Below are positions 44,007 to 53,330 of a DNA stretch of 64,000 bases, piece after piece (the first letter of the stretch is position 1; every line of letters begins with the position of its first letter). The stretch comes from G965279355 sp965279355 (GTDB lineage: Bacteria; Pseudomonadota; Alphaproteobacteria; CACIAM-22H2): NCBI GenBank assembly GCA_965279355.1, contig OZ257155.1, forward strand, positions 1,426,001-1,490,000, read 5' to 3'. The position numbers were made by a program, and so were the translations under genes. Below the pieces are notes generated by a model, which saw nothing but the letters and a program-made list of their open reading frames with translations, was not told the DNA's origin and made no database searches.

Positions 44007-44426
44007 TCAGGCCTCCTCGCCGAGACGGGTGATCAGCTTGGTCTTGATCGGCAGCTTGGCTGCCGCGAGCGTGAACGCTTCGGAGGCGATCGCCTTTGTG
44101 ACGCCGTCGATCTCGAACAGGATGCGGCCCGGCTTCACGCGACACACCCAGAATTCGGGCGTGCCCTTGCCGGAACCCATGCGGACTTCAGCCGGCTTCT
44201 TTGACACCGGCACGTCGGGGAAGATGCGAATCCACACGCGACCGACGCGCTTGAGATGACGGGTAATCGTGCGGCGCGCGGCTTCGATCTGACGCGCGGT
44301 GATGCGCGTCGGCTCCAGGGCCTTGAGGCCGAAGGCGCCGAAGTTCAGCGTGAAGCCGCCCTTGGCGTTGCCGTGGATACGGCCCTTATGCGCCTTGCGG
44401 AATTTCGTACGTTTCGGTTGCAACAT
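44007..44426 (-). CDS. rplP: 50S ribosomal protein L16
   Basis: The 139-residue protein has MLQPKRTKFRKAHKGRIHGN, FGLKALEPTRITARQIEAAR and IRIFPDVPVSKKPAEVRMGS, all L16 marks. L16 helps organise the A-site tRNA. Confidence 0.98.
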   Translation of the reverse strand: MLQPKRTKFRKAHKGRIHGNAKGGFTLNFGAFGLKALEPTRITARQIEAARRTITRHLKRVGRVWIRIFPDVPVSKKPAEVRMGSGKGTPEFWVCRVKPGRILFEIDGVTKAIASEAFTLAAAKLPIKTKLITRLGEEA

Positions 44427-44447
44427 GGTTCTGTTCCAGTCTTCCGA

Positions 44448-45125
44448 TCAGCGCGCCGGCGCCTGTTCGGCGGCGCGCTTGTCCTGCGCCATGGGGTCGT
44501 GCTCCATGATCTCGCCCTTGAACACCCACACCTTGACGCCGCAGGTGCCGTAGGTGGTCTTGGCGGTCGCGGTTCCGAAGTCGATGTCGGCGCGCAGCGT
44601 ATGCAGCGGCACACGACCTTCGCGATACCACTCGACGCGGGCGATTTCAGCGCCGCCGAGACGGCCGGCGCAGTTGATCCGGATGCCGAGAGCACCGAGA
44701 CGCATTGCCGACTGAACCGCGCGCTTCATCGCGCGACGGAAGGCAACGCGGCGCTCGAGCTGCTGGGCAATGTTTTCAGCCACCAGCTTGGCGTCGATCT
44801 CCGGCTTGCGGATTTCGACGATGTTGAGGTTGACCTCGCTCTTGGTGACCTTGGCGAGATCCGAGCGCAGCTTCTCGATGTCGGCGCCCTTCTTGCCGAT
44901 CACGACACCCGGACGCGCCGTGTGGATCGTGATGCGGGCCTTCTTGGCCGGCCGCTCGATGACGATGCGGGCAACACCCGCCTGCTGCAGGCGCGAGTTG
45001 AGATAAGCGCGGAGCTGAATGTCTTCGTGCAGCAGCTTCGAATAGTCGTCGACGGCGAACCAGCGCGAATCCCACGTGCGGTTGATGCCGAGGCGAAGCC
45101 CGATCGGGTTGACTTTTTGACCCAT
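44448..45125 (-). CDS. rpsC: 30S ribosomal protein S3
   Basis: The 225-residue protein starts MGQKVNPIGLRLGINRTWDS; the KH domain carries RPGVVIGKKGADIEKL, and the C-terminal part has GALGIRINCAGRLGGAEIAR and GTCGVKVWVFKGEIM. S3 forms part of the mRNA entry helicase. It starts 2 bases after rplV. Confidence 0.98.
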   Translation of the reverse strand: MGQKVNPIGLRLGINRTWDSRWFAVDDYSKLLHEDIQLRAYLNSRLQQAGVARIVIERPAKKARITIHTARPGVVIGKKGADIEKLRSDLAKVTKSEVNLNIVEIRKPEIDAKLVAENIAQQLERRVAFRRAMKRAVQSAMRLGALGIRINCAGRLGGAEIARVEWYREGRVPLHTLRADIDFGTATAKTTYGTCGVKVWVFKGEIMEHDPMAQDKRAAEQAPAR

Positions 45126-45127
45126 GG

Positions 45128-45526
45128 TTAGGCGCTCTTCTGTGCGGTTTTCGCCGCCTCGCGCTCGCGCACGATGACGGTCAGATGGCTGAACGGCTTC
45201 ACGATGCCGGCGGAGCGGCCGCGGCCGCGGGCATGCCAGCGGCGCATCGCGAACGCGCGACCGACATGGGCTTCGGCGACAAACAGGCGGTCAACGTCGA
45301 GCTGATGGTTGTTCTCGGCATTGGCGATCGCCGCCTGCAGCACCTTCTTCACCGTGACGGCGATGCGGCGCTTGGAGAACGTCAGCTGCGCGAGCGCCTT
45401 GGAGGCGTCGAGGCCGCGGATCATTTCCGCGACCAGGTTCAGCTTGCGCGGGCTGACGCGGATGGCGCGGGCGATGGCCTGCGCCTCGTTATCGGCGCGA
45501 CGGCGGGGCTTGGCTTGCTTGCTCAT
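45128..45526 (-). CDS. rplV: 50S ribosomal protein L22
   Basis: The 132-residue product carries AIRVSPRKLNLVAEMIRGLD and the tunnel loop region AFAMRRWHARGRGRSAGIVK. The macrolide-relevant beta hairpin is intact. Its ATG overlaps the rpsS stop in TAATG. Confidence 0.97.
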   Translation of the reverse strand: MSKQAKPRRRADNEAQAIARAIRVSPRKLNLVAEMIRGLDASKALAQLTFSKRRIAVTVKKVLQAAIANAENNHQLDVDRLFVAEAHVGRAFAMRRWHARGRGRSAGIVKPFSHLTVIVREREAAKTAQKSA

Positions 45527-45816
45527 TAGTCCCTCTTCGCGGTCTTGTCGCCGCCACCGGTGGCGGTGTGACCGTGGAAGCTGCGGGTCGGCGAGAACTC
45601 ACCGAACTTGTGGCCGACCATGTTCTCGGTCACCAGCACCGGCAGGAACTTGTGCCCGTTGTAGACGCCGAACGTCAGGCCGACGAACTGCGGGAGAATC
45701 GTGGAGCGGCGCGACCAGATCTTGATGATCTCGTTGCGGCCTGTGCCCCGGGATTTCTCCGCCTTCTTGAGGAGATACCCGTCAACAAACGGGCCTTTCC
45801 ATGTCGCGCGCGCCAC
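45526..45816 (-). CDS. rpsS: 30S ribosomal protein S19
   Basis: The 96-residue product has MARATWKGPFVDGYLLKKAE and FVGLTFGVYNGHKFLPVLVT, with HKFGEFSPTRSFHGH near the C-terminus, as in S19. It binds 16S rRNA in the head together with S13. Confidence 0.98.
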   Translation of the reverse strand: MARATWKGPFVDGYLLKKAEKSRGTGRNEIIKIWSRRSTILPQFVGLTFGVYNGHKFLPVLVTENMVGHKFGEFSPTRSFHGHTATGGGDKTAKRD

Positions 45817-45828
45817 GTGGCTTCTCCG

Positions 45829-46656
45829 TTACTTCGCGTTGCGCCGACGGACGATGAACTGGTCCGTCTGCTTGTTATGACGAGTCTTGGCACCCTTGGT
45901 CGGCTTGCCCCACGGGGTGACCGGGTGACGGCCGCCCTTGGTACGGCCTTCACCGCCGCCATGCGGGTGATCGATCGGGTTCATGGCCGTGCCGCGCACG
46001 GACGGGCGCCAGCCCATCCAGCGGTTACGCCCGGCCTTGCCGAGCTTGACGTTCTGCTGGTCCGGGTTCGACACCGAGCCGATGGTCGCCAGGCATTCGC
46101 CGGGGATCTTGCGGACTTCGCCCGAGGACAGGCGGAGCAGCGCGTAACCCTGATCCTTGCCGACGAGCTGGACGAAGGAGCCGGCGGAACGGGCAATCTT
46201 GCCGCCGCTGCCGGGCTTCATCTCGACGTTATGAATGATCGTGCCGACCGGGATGTTGCGCATCGGCAGCGCATTGCCCGGCTTGATGTCGACGCGGTCG
46301 CCCGAGACGACCTGATCGCCCACGGCAAGACGCTGCGGCGCCAGGATGTAGTTGAGCGTGCCGTCCGTATACTTCAGCAGCGCGATGAAGGCCGTGCGGT
46401 TGGGATCGTATTCGATCCGCTCCACCGTCGCCGCCATGTCGAACTTCTTGCGCTTGAAGTCGATGACGCGATAACGGCGCATATGACCGCCGCCGCGATG
46501 ACGCGTCGTGATGTGGCCGTGATTGTTGCGGCCGCCGCTCGACTTCAGACCCTCGGTGAGGGACTTGACGGGACCACCCTTCCACAGCTCCTTGCGGTCG
46601 ATCAGGACGAGCTGGCGGAGGCTGGGCGTCGCCGGTTTGAATGTCTTAAGTGCCAT
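45829..46656 (-). CDS. rplB: 50S ribosomal protein L2
   Basis: The 275-residue protein has GGRNNHGHITTRHRGGGHMR and the C-terminal RGTAMNPIDHPHGGGEGRTK, whose histidine lies near the peptidyl-transferase centre. Length is normal. Confidence 0.98.
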   Translation of the reverse strand: MALKTFKPATPSLRQLVLIDRKELWKGGPVKSLTEGLKSSGGRNNHGHITTRHRGGGHMRRYRVIDFKRKKFDMAATVERIEYDPNRTAFIALLKYTDGTLNYILAPQRLAVGDQVVSGDRVDIKPGNALPMRNIPVGTIIHNVEMKPGSGGKIARSAGSFVQLVGKDQGYALLRLSSGEVRKIPGECLATIGSVSNPDQQNVKLGKAGRNRWMGWRPSVRGTAMNPIDHPHGGGEGRTKGGRHPVTPWGKPTKGAKTRHNKQTDQFIVRRRNAK

Positions 46657-46669
46657 GATTCCGGTTCCG

Positions 46670-46993
46670 TCAGATGCCCGTGGTCACGTCGATCGAGTTA
46701 CCCTCGGCCAACGTCACAACGGCTTTCTTGTAATCCGAACGCCGGCCAAGCCGGCCGCGGAAGCGCTTCGACTTGCCCATCACGTTGATCGTGTTCACGC
46801 CGGTCACCTTGACCTTGAACAGCGTCTCGACAGCGGCCTTGATCAGGGGCTTGTTCGCATCCGGACGGACGCGGAACGTCACCTGATTGAATTCGCTGCC
46901 GCGCGTCGCCTTTTCGGTGATCACGGGCGCAAGAATCACGCCATACAGCATGTCCTTGTCGTAGGTCTGCTTCTTCTTCTTTGCGTCGCTCAT
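46670..46993 (-). CDS. rplW: 50S ribosomal protein L23
   Basis: The ATG at 46993 overlaps the rplD stop (ATGA) and gives 107 aa with APVITEKATRGSEFNQVTFR and GRLGRRSDYKKAVVTLAEGN. L23 is the docking site for trigger factor and SRP. A longer open frame upstream lies within rplD in another frame and is not real. Confidence 0.97.
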   Translation of the reverse strand: MSDAKKKKQTYDKDMLYGVILAPVITEKATRGSEFNQVTFRVRPDANKPLIKAAVETLFKVKVTGVNTINVMGKSKRFRGRLGRRSDYKKAVVTLAEGNSIDVTTGI

Positions 46994-47610
46994 TTCAGGC
47001 GCGCCTCCAGGTGCTGCACGGCATCGCGCGTGAGAACGAGCGTCTCGCGGCGCAGGATGTCGTAAACGTTGGCGCCCTGCTGCGGCAGGACATCGACCTG
47101 CGGCAGGTTGCGCGCGGCGCGGGCGAAATTCTGGTCGAGTTCCGGACCGTCGATCACCAGGACAGAACCAAAGCCGAGGGACTTGAACTGCTTGGCCAGG
47201 TCGCTGGTCTTGATCTTCGCCAGCTTCGCGCCGTCGAGGATAATCAGCTTGCCTTCGGCCTGCTTGGTCGAGAGCGCGGTCTTGAGCGCCAGCTTGCGGA
47301 CCTTCTTGGGCAGATCGAACGCGTGGCTGCGCGGCGTCGGTCCGAAGATCACGGCGCCGTGGCGCCACTGCGGGCTACGGGTCGAACCGTGACGCGACGT
47401 ACCGCCACCCTTCTGGGGACGCGGCTTGCGGCCACCGCCGGAGACTTCACCGATCTCCTTGGTGTCGTGCGTGCCGGCCTGACGCTTGGCGAGCTGCCAG
47501 CGCACCATACGGGCGAGGATGTCAGGGCGCGCGGGGCGACCGAACACGTCGTCGCTGACGTCGATCGAGCCGGCGTCCTTGTTGTCGAGAGTCTTGACCG
47601 AAAGCTTCAT
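46990..47610 (-). CDS. rplD: 50S ribosomal protein L4
   Basis: The product is 206 aa with RPQKGGGTSRHGSTRSPQW (the extended loop that reaches into the exit tunnel) and GAVIFGPTPRSHAFDLPKKV. In E. coli L4 also represses its own operon. It overlaps rplC and rplW by 4 bases each. Confidence 0.98.
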   Translation of the reverse strand: MKLSVKTLDNKDAGSIDVSDDVFGRPARPDILARMVRWQLAKRQAGTHDTKEIGEVSGGGRKPRPQKGGGTSRHGSTRSPQWRHGAVIFGPTPRSHAFDLPKKVRKLALKTALSTKQAEGKLIILDGAKLAKIKTSDLAKQFKSLGFGSVLVIDGPELDQNFARAARNLPQVDVLPQQGANVYDILRRETLVLTRDAVQHLEARLK

Positions 47611-48317
47611 GGCGTCGCGTCCTTCGCTTCCGTCGCCTCGCCGGCTTTCCGGGTCGAGGCCGGGAACGGCAGGTCTTTGGGAAGTTTGCGCTTCACCGCA
47701 TCGGTGACGCGGACATAACCACCGGCCGAACCGGGAACCGCGCCACTGATCAGGATCAGGCCGCGCTCCACGTCGGTACCGACGATCTTTAGATTTTGCG
47801 TGGTCACACGCGTCGCACCCATGTGGCCAGCCATCTTCTTGCCCTTGAACGTACGACCGGGATCCTGACGCTGGCCGGTCGAACCGTGGCTACGATGGCT
47901 CACGGAAACGCCGTGCGACGCCTCGAGGCCGGCGAAGTTGTGGCGCTTCATGACACCGGCAAACCCCTTACCGACGGAGATGCCGGAAACGTCGACGAAC
48001 TGGCCCGCGACGAAATGGCTGGCCATGATCTCGGCGCCAACTTCCACGAGCGCGTCGGCGCTCACGCGGAATTCGGTCACCTTCTTCTTCGGCTCAACCT
48101 TCGCCTTGGCGAAGTGGCCGCGAACGGCCTTGCTGACGTTCTTGATCTTGGCTTTCTGAATGCCGAGCTGCACGGCCGTGTAGCCGTCCTTCTCGACTGT
48201 GCGAACTGCCACGACCTGACACTGGTCGAGACGAAGCACGGTCACAGGCACGTGGGCGCCCTCTTCGTTGAAGAGGCGCGTCATGCCGACTTTCTGTGCG
48301 ATGACACCGGTACGCAT
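47607..48317 (-). CDS. rplC: 50S ribosomal protein L3
   Basis: From the ATG at 48317 the protein has 236 aa and starts MRTGVIAQKVGMTRLFNEEG. GVMKRHNFAGLEASHGVSVS and GSTGQRQDPGRTFKGKKMAG are the L3 core near the peptidyl-transferase centre. The frame remains open 17 codons upstream into the rpsJ end and is not used. Confidence 0.97.
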   Translation of the reverse strand: MRTGVIAQKVGMTRLFNEEGAHVPVTVLRLDQCQVVAVRTVEKDGYTAVQLGIQKAKIKNVSKAVRGHFAKAKVEPKKKVTEFRVSADALVEVGAEIMASHFVAGQFVDVSGISVGKGFAGVMKRHNFAGLEASHGVSVSHRSHGSTGQRQDPGRTFKGKKMAGHMGATRVTTQNLKIVGTDVERGLILISGAVPGSAGGYVRVTDAVKRKLPKDLPFPASTRKAGEATEAKDATP

Positions 48318-48342
48318 GGCTATATCCAATTTCCTCGGGGGC

Positions 48343-48660
48343 TCACGCCGGTCCGAGCTTGATCTCAACGTCCACGCCGGCGGCGAGGTCGAGTTTCATC
48401 AATGCATCCACCGTCTGCGGTGTCGGATCGACGATGTCGAGCAGACGCCGGTGTGTGCGGATTTCGAACTGTTCACGGCTCTTCTTGTCGACGTGCGGGC
48501 TGCGGTTGACCGTGAACTTTTCCAGCTCGGTCGGCAGCGGGATCGGCCCGCGCACCTGCGCGCCGGTCCGCTTGGCCGTGTTCACGATCTCGCTCGTCGA
48601 CTGATCGAGGATGCGATGATCGAACGCTTTAAGCCGGATGCGGATGCCTTGATGTTCCAT
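48343..48660 (-). CDS. rpsJ: 30S ribosomal protein S10 (NusE)
   Basis: The 105-residue product has IRIRLKAFDHRILDQSTSEI, GPIPLPTELEKFTVNRSPHV and FEIRTHRRLLDIVDPTPQTV. S10 also serves as NusE in antitermination. No separate consensus promoter is visible upstream, so the S10 genes are probably read on from tuf. Confidence 0.98.
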   Translation of the reverse strand: MEHQGIRIRLKAFDHRILDQSTSEIVNTAKRTGAQVRGPIPLPTELEKFTVNRSPHVDKKSREQFEIRTHRRLLDIVDPTPQTVDALMKLDLAAGVDVEIKLGPA

Positions 48661-48679
48661 ATTCTCTGTCTCTCTTTAC

Positions 48680-48720
48680 GCGGTCGGCCAGGGTTGCGGT
48701 TAATGCGGCTGGTCGACCGC
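48680..48720 (-). other. Stem-loop between tuf and rpsJ
   Basis: Positions 48680-48691 and 48709-48720 pair over 12 positions with one mismatch (GCGGTCG with CGACCGC as the outer part). No U-run follows on the minus strand. It may be a processing or partial attenuation point between the str and S10 segments. Confidence 0.5.
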
Positions 48721-48733
48721 GGAAGAAAAGGTC

Positions 48734-49924
<1,191 letters not shown>

Positions 49925-49948
49925 TTTTCTTCTCCTTCTCCCTTATTC

Positions 49949-52024
49949 TCAGGCCATCTTCGCGCGGACTTCATCCGCGACTGCCTGCGGGACCTGCTCA
50001 TAGTGGTCGAAATGCATCGTATACGTCGCACGACCCTGGCTCATCGAGCGCAGGTTGTTGACGTAACCGAACATGTTGGCGAGCGGGACCATCGCATGGA
50101 TGACGCGCGCGTTGCCGCGGCTGTCCATGTTGCTGATCTGCCCACGGCGGCTGTTAAGGTCGCCGATGACGTCGCCCATGTAGTCTTCCGGCGTCACCAC
50201 CTCGACCCGCATCATCGGCTCGAGGAGCTTCGGGTTTGCTCGCGTGATCGCCTCGCGGAAGTTCGCGCGCGCCGCGATTTCGAAAGCCAGAGCCGATGAG
50301 TCAACGTCGTGGTACGCGCCGTCGATCAGCGTCGCCTTGAAGTCGATGACCGGGAAGCCGGCCAGCGGACCCGCGTTGCGGGCAGAGTCGAGACCCTTGA
50401 CGACACCAGGCACGTATTCACGCGGCACTGAGCCACCGACAGTATCGTTCTCGAACTCATAACCGAAACCAGCCGGCATCGGCTCGTAGCGGACCTTGAT
50501 GCGGGCGAACTGGCCCGAACCACCGGACTGCTTCTTATGGGTGTAGTCGTGTTCGTGGGCCTTGCTGATCGTCTCGCGATAGGCGACCTGCGGCGCGCCG
50601 ACATTCGCCTCGACCTTGAACTCGCGCTTCATGCGATCGACGATGATTTCGAGGTGGAGTTCGCCCATCCCCTTGATGATCGTCTGGCCGGATTCGGCAT
50701 CGCTGCTGACGCGGAACGACGGATCTTCGGTGGCCAGGCGCGCCAGCGCCATGCCCATCTTTTCCTGGTCGCCCTTGGTCTTCGGCTCGACGGCAACTTC
50801 GATGACCGGCTCGGGGAATTCCATGCGCTCAAGCACGATCGGCTTGTTCTCGTCGCACAGCGTATCGCCGGTGGTGGTCAACTTGAGGCCAGCCAGCGCC
50901 ACGATGTCGCCGGCGCGGGCCTCCTTGATGTCTTCGCGATGGTTTGCATGCATCAGCAGCATACGGCCGATACGCTCGCCCTTGTCCTTGACCGAGTTCA
51001 GCACACCGGTCGCGGTGCTCAGCGTGCCTGAATAGACGCGCATGAAGGTCAGCGAGCCAACATACGGGTCGGTCATGATCTTGAATGCGAGACCCGAGAA
51101 CGGCTCGCTGTCTTCGCACTTGCGGAGCATCTCGGTCTTGCCGTCGACGCTGGTGCCCTTGACGCCACCGACATCGGCCGGCGACGGCAGGTAATCGACG
51201 ACGGCGTCGAGCAGCGGCTGCACGCCCTTGTTCTTGAAGGACGAACCGCAGATGACCGGATAGAACTTGCTGGCGACGGTGCCCTTGCGGATACAGGCCT
51301 TGAGCGTCGCCTCGTCCGGCTCGGTGCCGCCGAGATACGCCTCGAGCACCGCATCGTCCATCTCAACGACGGCCTCGAGCAGCTTGGCGCGATATTCCAG
51401 CGCCTTTTCCTTCATGTCGTCCGGGATCTCGCCGAGGATGTATTCGGCGCCCATCGTCTCGTCTTTCCACGTGACGGATTTCATGCGGACGAGATCGACG
51501 ACACCAATGAAGTTGCTCTCCGCGCCGATCGGCAACTGGAGAACGACCGGCTTGGCGCCGAGGCGATCAATGATCGTGTCGACCGACATGTAGAAATCGG
51601 CGCCGATACGATCCATCTTGTTGACGTAGCAGATGCGCGGCACGCTGTACTTGTCGGCCTGGCGCCACACGGTCTCGGACTGAGGCTCGACGCCGCTCAC
51701 GCCGTCGAACGCGGCAACCGCGCCGTCGAGGACGCGCAGCGAACGCTCGACTTCAATCGTGAAGTCAACGTGGCCGGGAGTGTCGATAATGTTGATGCGG
51801 TGGTCGCGCCAGAAAGCGGTCGTCGCGGCGGACGTGATCGTGATGCCGCGTTCCTGCTCCTGCTCCATCCAGTCCATCGTGGCGGTGCCTTCATGCACTT
51901 CGCCGATCTTGTAGGACTTGCCGGTGTAGAAAAGGATGCGCTCGGTCGTCGTCGTCTTGCCGGCGTCAATATGGGCCATGATGCCGATATTGCGATAGCG
52001 ATCGAGGGGGGTTGTACGAGACAT
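49949..52024 (-). CDS. fusA: Elongation factor G
   Basis: The 691-residue translocase has GIMAHIDAGKTTTTERIL, DTPGHVDFTIEVERSLRVLD and YVNKMDRIGADF, then domains II to V including MGELHLEIIVDRMKREFKVE. It drives tRNA-mRNA translocation and, with RRF, ribosome recycling. It lies 21 bases after rpsG. Confidence 0.99.
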   Translation of the reverse strand: MSRTTPLDRYRNIGIMAHIDAGKTTTTERILFYTGKSYKIGEVHEGTATMDWMEQEQERGITITSAATTAFWRDHRINIIDTPGHVDFTIEVERSLRVLDGAVAAFDGVSGVEPQSETVWRQADKYSVPRICYVNKMDRIGADFYMSVDTIIDRLGAKPVVLQLPIGAESNFIGVVDLVRMKSVTWKDETMGAEYILGEIPDDMKEKALEYRAKLLEAVVEMDDAVLEAYLGGTEPDEATLKACIRKGTVASKFYPVICGSSFKNKGVQPLLDAVVDYLPSPADVGGVKGTSVDGKTEMLRKCEDSEPFSGLAFKIMTDPYVGSLTFMRVYSGTLSTATGVLNSVKDKGERIGRMLLMHANHREDIKEARAGDIVALAGLKLTTTGDTLCDENKPIVLERMEFPEPVIEVAVEPKTKGDQEKMGMALARLATEDPSFRVSSDAESGQTIIKGMGELHLEIIVDRMKREFKVEANVGAPQVAYRETISKAHEHDYTHKKQSGGSGQFARIKVRYEPMPAGFGYEFENDTVGGSVPREYVPGVVKGLDSARNAGPLAGFPVIDFKATLIDGAYHDVDSSALAFEIAARANFREAITRANPKLLEPMMRVEVVTPEDYMGDVIGDLNSRRGQISNMDSRGNARVIHAMVPLANMFGYVNNLRSMSQGRATYTMHFDHYEQVPQAVADEVRAKMA

Positions 52025-52045
52025 GACGTTATTCCGCTTCGCCGA

Positions 52046-52516
52046 TTACCAGCGATAGTGAGAGAAGGCGCGGTTGGCGTCGGCCATACGATGCGTGTCT
52101 TCGCGCTTCTTGACCGCGGCACCGCGGTTGTTCGAAGCGTCGAGCAGCTCAGCCGACAGACGGTCGGTCATCGTATGCTCCGTACGCGCACGCGCCGAAG
52201 CGATCAGCCAACGGATAGCCAGCGCCTGACCACGGTCCTGACGAACCTCGACCGGCACCTGGTAGGTGGCGCCGCCGACGCGGCGCGAGCGGACTTCGAG
52301 GCCCGGACGAACATTGTCGAGCGCGCCATGGAAGATCTTCAGAGCTTCCTGGCCGGTCTTCTTCTGGATGATATCGAGAGCACCATAAAGGATGCCTTCG
52401 GCGACCGACTTGCGGCCGGAATACATCATGCTGTTCATGAAACGCGTGAGAACGAGATCACCAAACTTCGGATCCGGCAGAACTTCACGGCGTTGAGCAG
52501 CGCGGCGGCGTGACAT
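52046..52516 (-). CDS. rpsG: 30S ribosomal protein S7
   Basis: The 156-residue product has MSRRRAAQRREVLPDPKFGD, VLTRFMNSMMYSGRKSVAE and GGATYQVPVEVRQDRGQALA, all S7 features. S7 nucleates assembly of the 30S head and in E. coli represses the str operon. Confidence 0.98.
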   Translation of the reverse strand: MSRRRAAQRREVLPDPKFGDLVLTRFMNSMMYSGRKSVAEGILYGALDIIQKKTGQEALKIFHGALDNVRPGLEVRSRRVGGATYQVPVEVRQDRGQALAIRWLIASARARTEHTMTDRLSAELLDASNNRGAAVKKREDTHRMADANRAFSHYRW

Positions 52517-52528
52517 ACTCGTCTCTCC

Positions 52529-52900
52529 TTACTTAGGCCGCTTGGCGCCGTATTTCGAACGGCGTTGCTTGCGGTCCTTGACGCCCTGCGTATCGAGGCT
52601 GCCGCGGATGATGTGATAGCGCACACCGGGCAAATCCTTGACGCGACCGCCGCGGATCATCACGACCGAATGTTCCTGCAGGTTATGGCCTTCGCCGGGA
52701 ATGTAGCTGGTGACTTCGAAACCGTTGGTCAGGCGGACGCGGGCAACCTTACGAAGCGCCGAGTTCGGCTTCTTCGGCGTTGTCGTATAGACGCGCGTGC
52801 AAACGCCACGCTTCTGCGGTGAGCCGCGAAGCGCCGGCACCTTGTTGCGGTCGGGCTTGCTCGTCCGCCCAAAGCGAATCAGCTGATTGACCGTCGGCAT
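52529..52900 (-). CDS. rpsL: 30S ribosomal protein S12
   Basis: The 123-residue protein has TTPKKPNSALRKVARVRLTN and GRVKDLPGVRYHIIRGSLDT. K43 and K88, the usual sites of streptomycin-resistance changes, are wild type, and D89, the methylthiolation site, is present. It is the first gene of the str operon, downstream of the TTGACG/TATATT promoter. The 430-base gap 52901-53330 upstream holds that promoter and two palindromes in the leader. Confidence 0.98.
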   Translation of the reverse strand: MPTVNQLIRFGRTSKPDRNKVPALRGSPQKRGVCTRVYTTTPKKPNSALRKVARVRLTNGFEVTSYIPGEGHNLQEHSVVMIRGGRVKDLPGVRYHIIRGSLDTQGVKDRKQRRSKYGAKRPK

Positions 52901-53027
52901 ACCGGATCGTTCCTCTTCTGCCTAACCTTCGATGCGCCTCTGCCCACCAGAACAGACGCGCCAACAAACAAAACGCCCGACGAGACGCACACCCTGCATC
53001 AGGAGAGGGTGTCCCGCGGGCACTCAT

Positions 53028-53094
53028 GCGTCGATACGTTCGACGCCAACGTTGTCAAATTTACCCGGAGCCGCGTCTCGAACGCATGCGTTCG
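53028..53094 (-). promoter_or_regulatory. Two palindromes in the rpsL leader
   Basis: The first is a perfect 16-base palindrome, CGAACGCATGCGTTCG (53079-53094), within the first 40 bases of the predicted transcript. The second is GCGTCGA/TCGACGC (53028-53034 with 53040-53046), a hairpin with a 5-base loop. They could be leader structures for control of the str operon or a protein-binding site. Confidence 0.4.
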
Positions 53095-53121
53095 ACTACC
53101 AGCCCTGCGAAAGGTGGCCGG

Positions 53122-53150
53122 AATATATGGACCGGGGGGGGTGGCGTCAA
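53122..53150 (-). promoter_or_regulatory. Sigma-70 promoter of the rpsL-rpsG-fusA-tuf operon
   Basis: On the minus strand TTGACG (53145-53150) and TATATT (53122-53127) are separated by an ideal 17 bases. Predicted start is near 53115, giving a leader of about 215 bases before rpsL. No other strong promoter is seen until the one upstream of rpsM, so this one may drive some 25 genes. Confidence 0.85.
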
Positions 53151-53330
53151 GCTTAACCACACGCCAAGCGTTATTGTTATGACCCCAATTTCATCCTTTT
53201 GCGTCAAGTGGTTGGCGGAAGGGGCGCCCCAGCCGCATGGCAGGGGGTCCCGGTGTGTCGTCGCTACCGGTAGTACTGAATTCCGCTATGATCCCCAAGG
53301 TACCGTGTCCCGTCCGTCTCCGAGCAGGTC

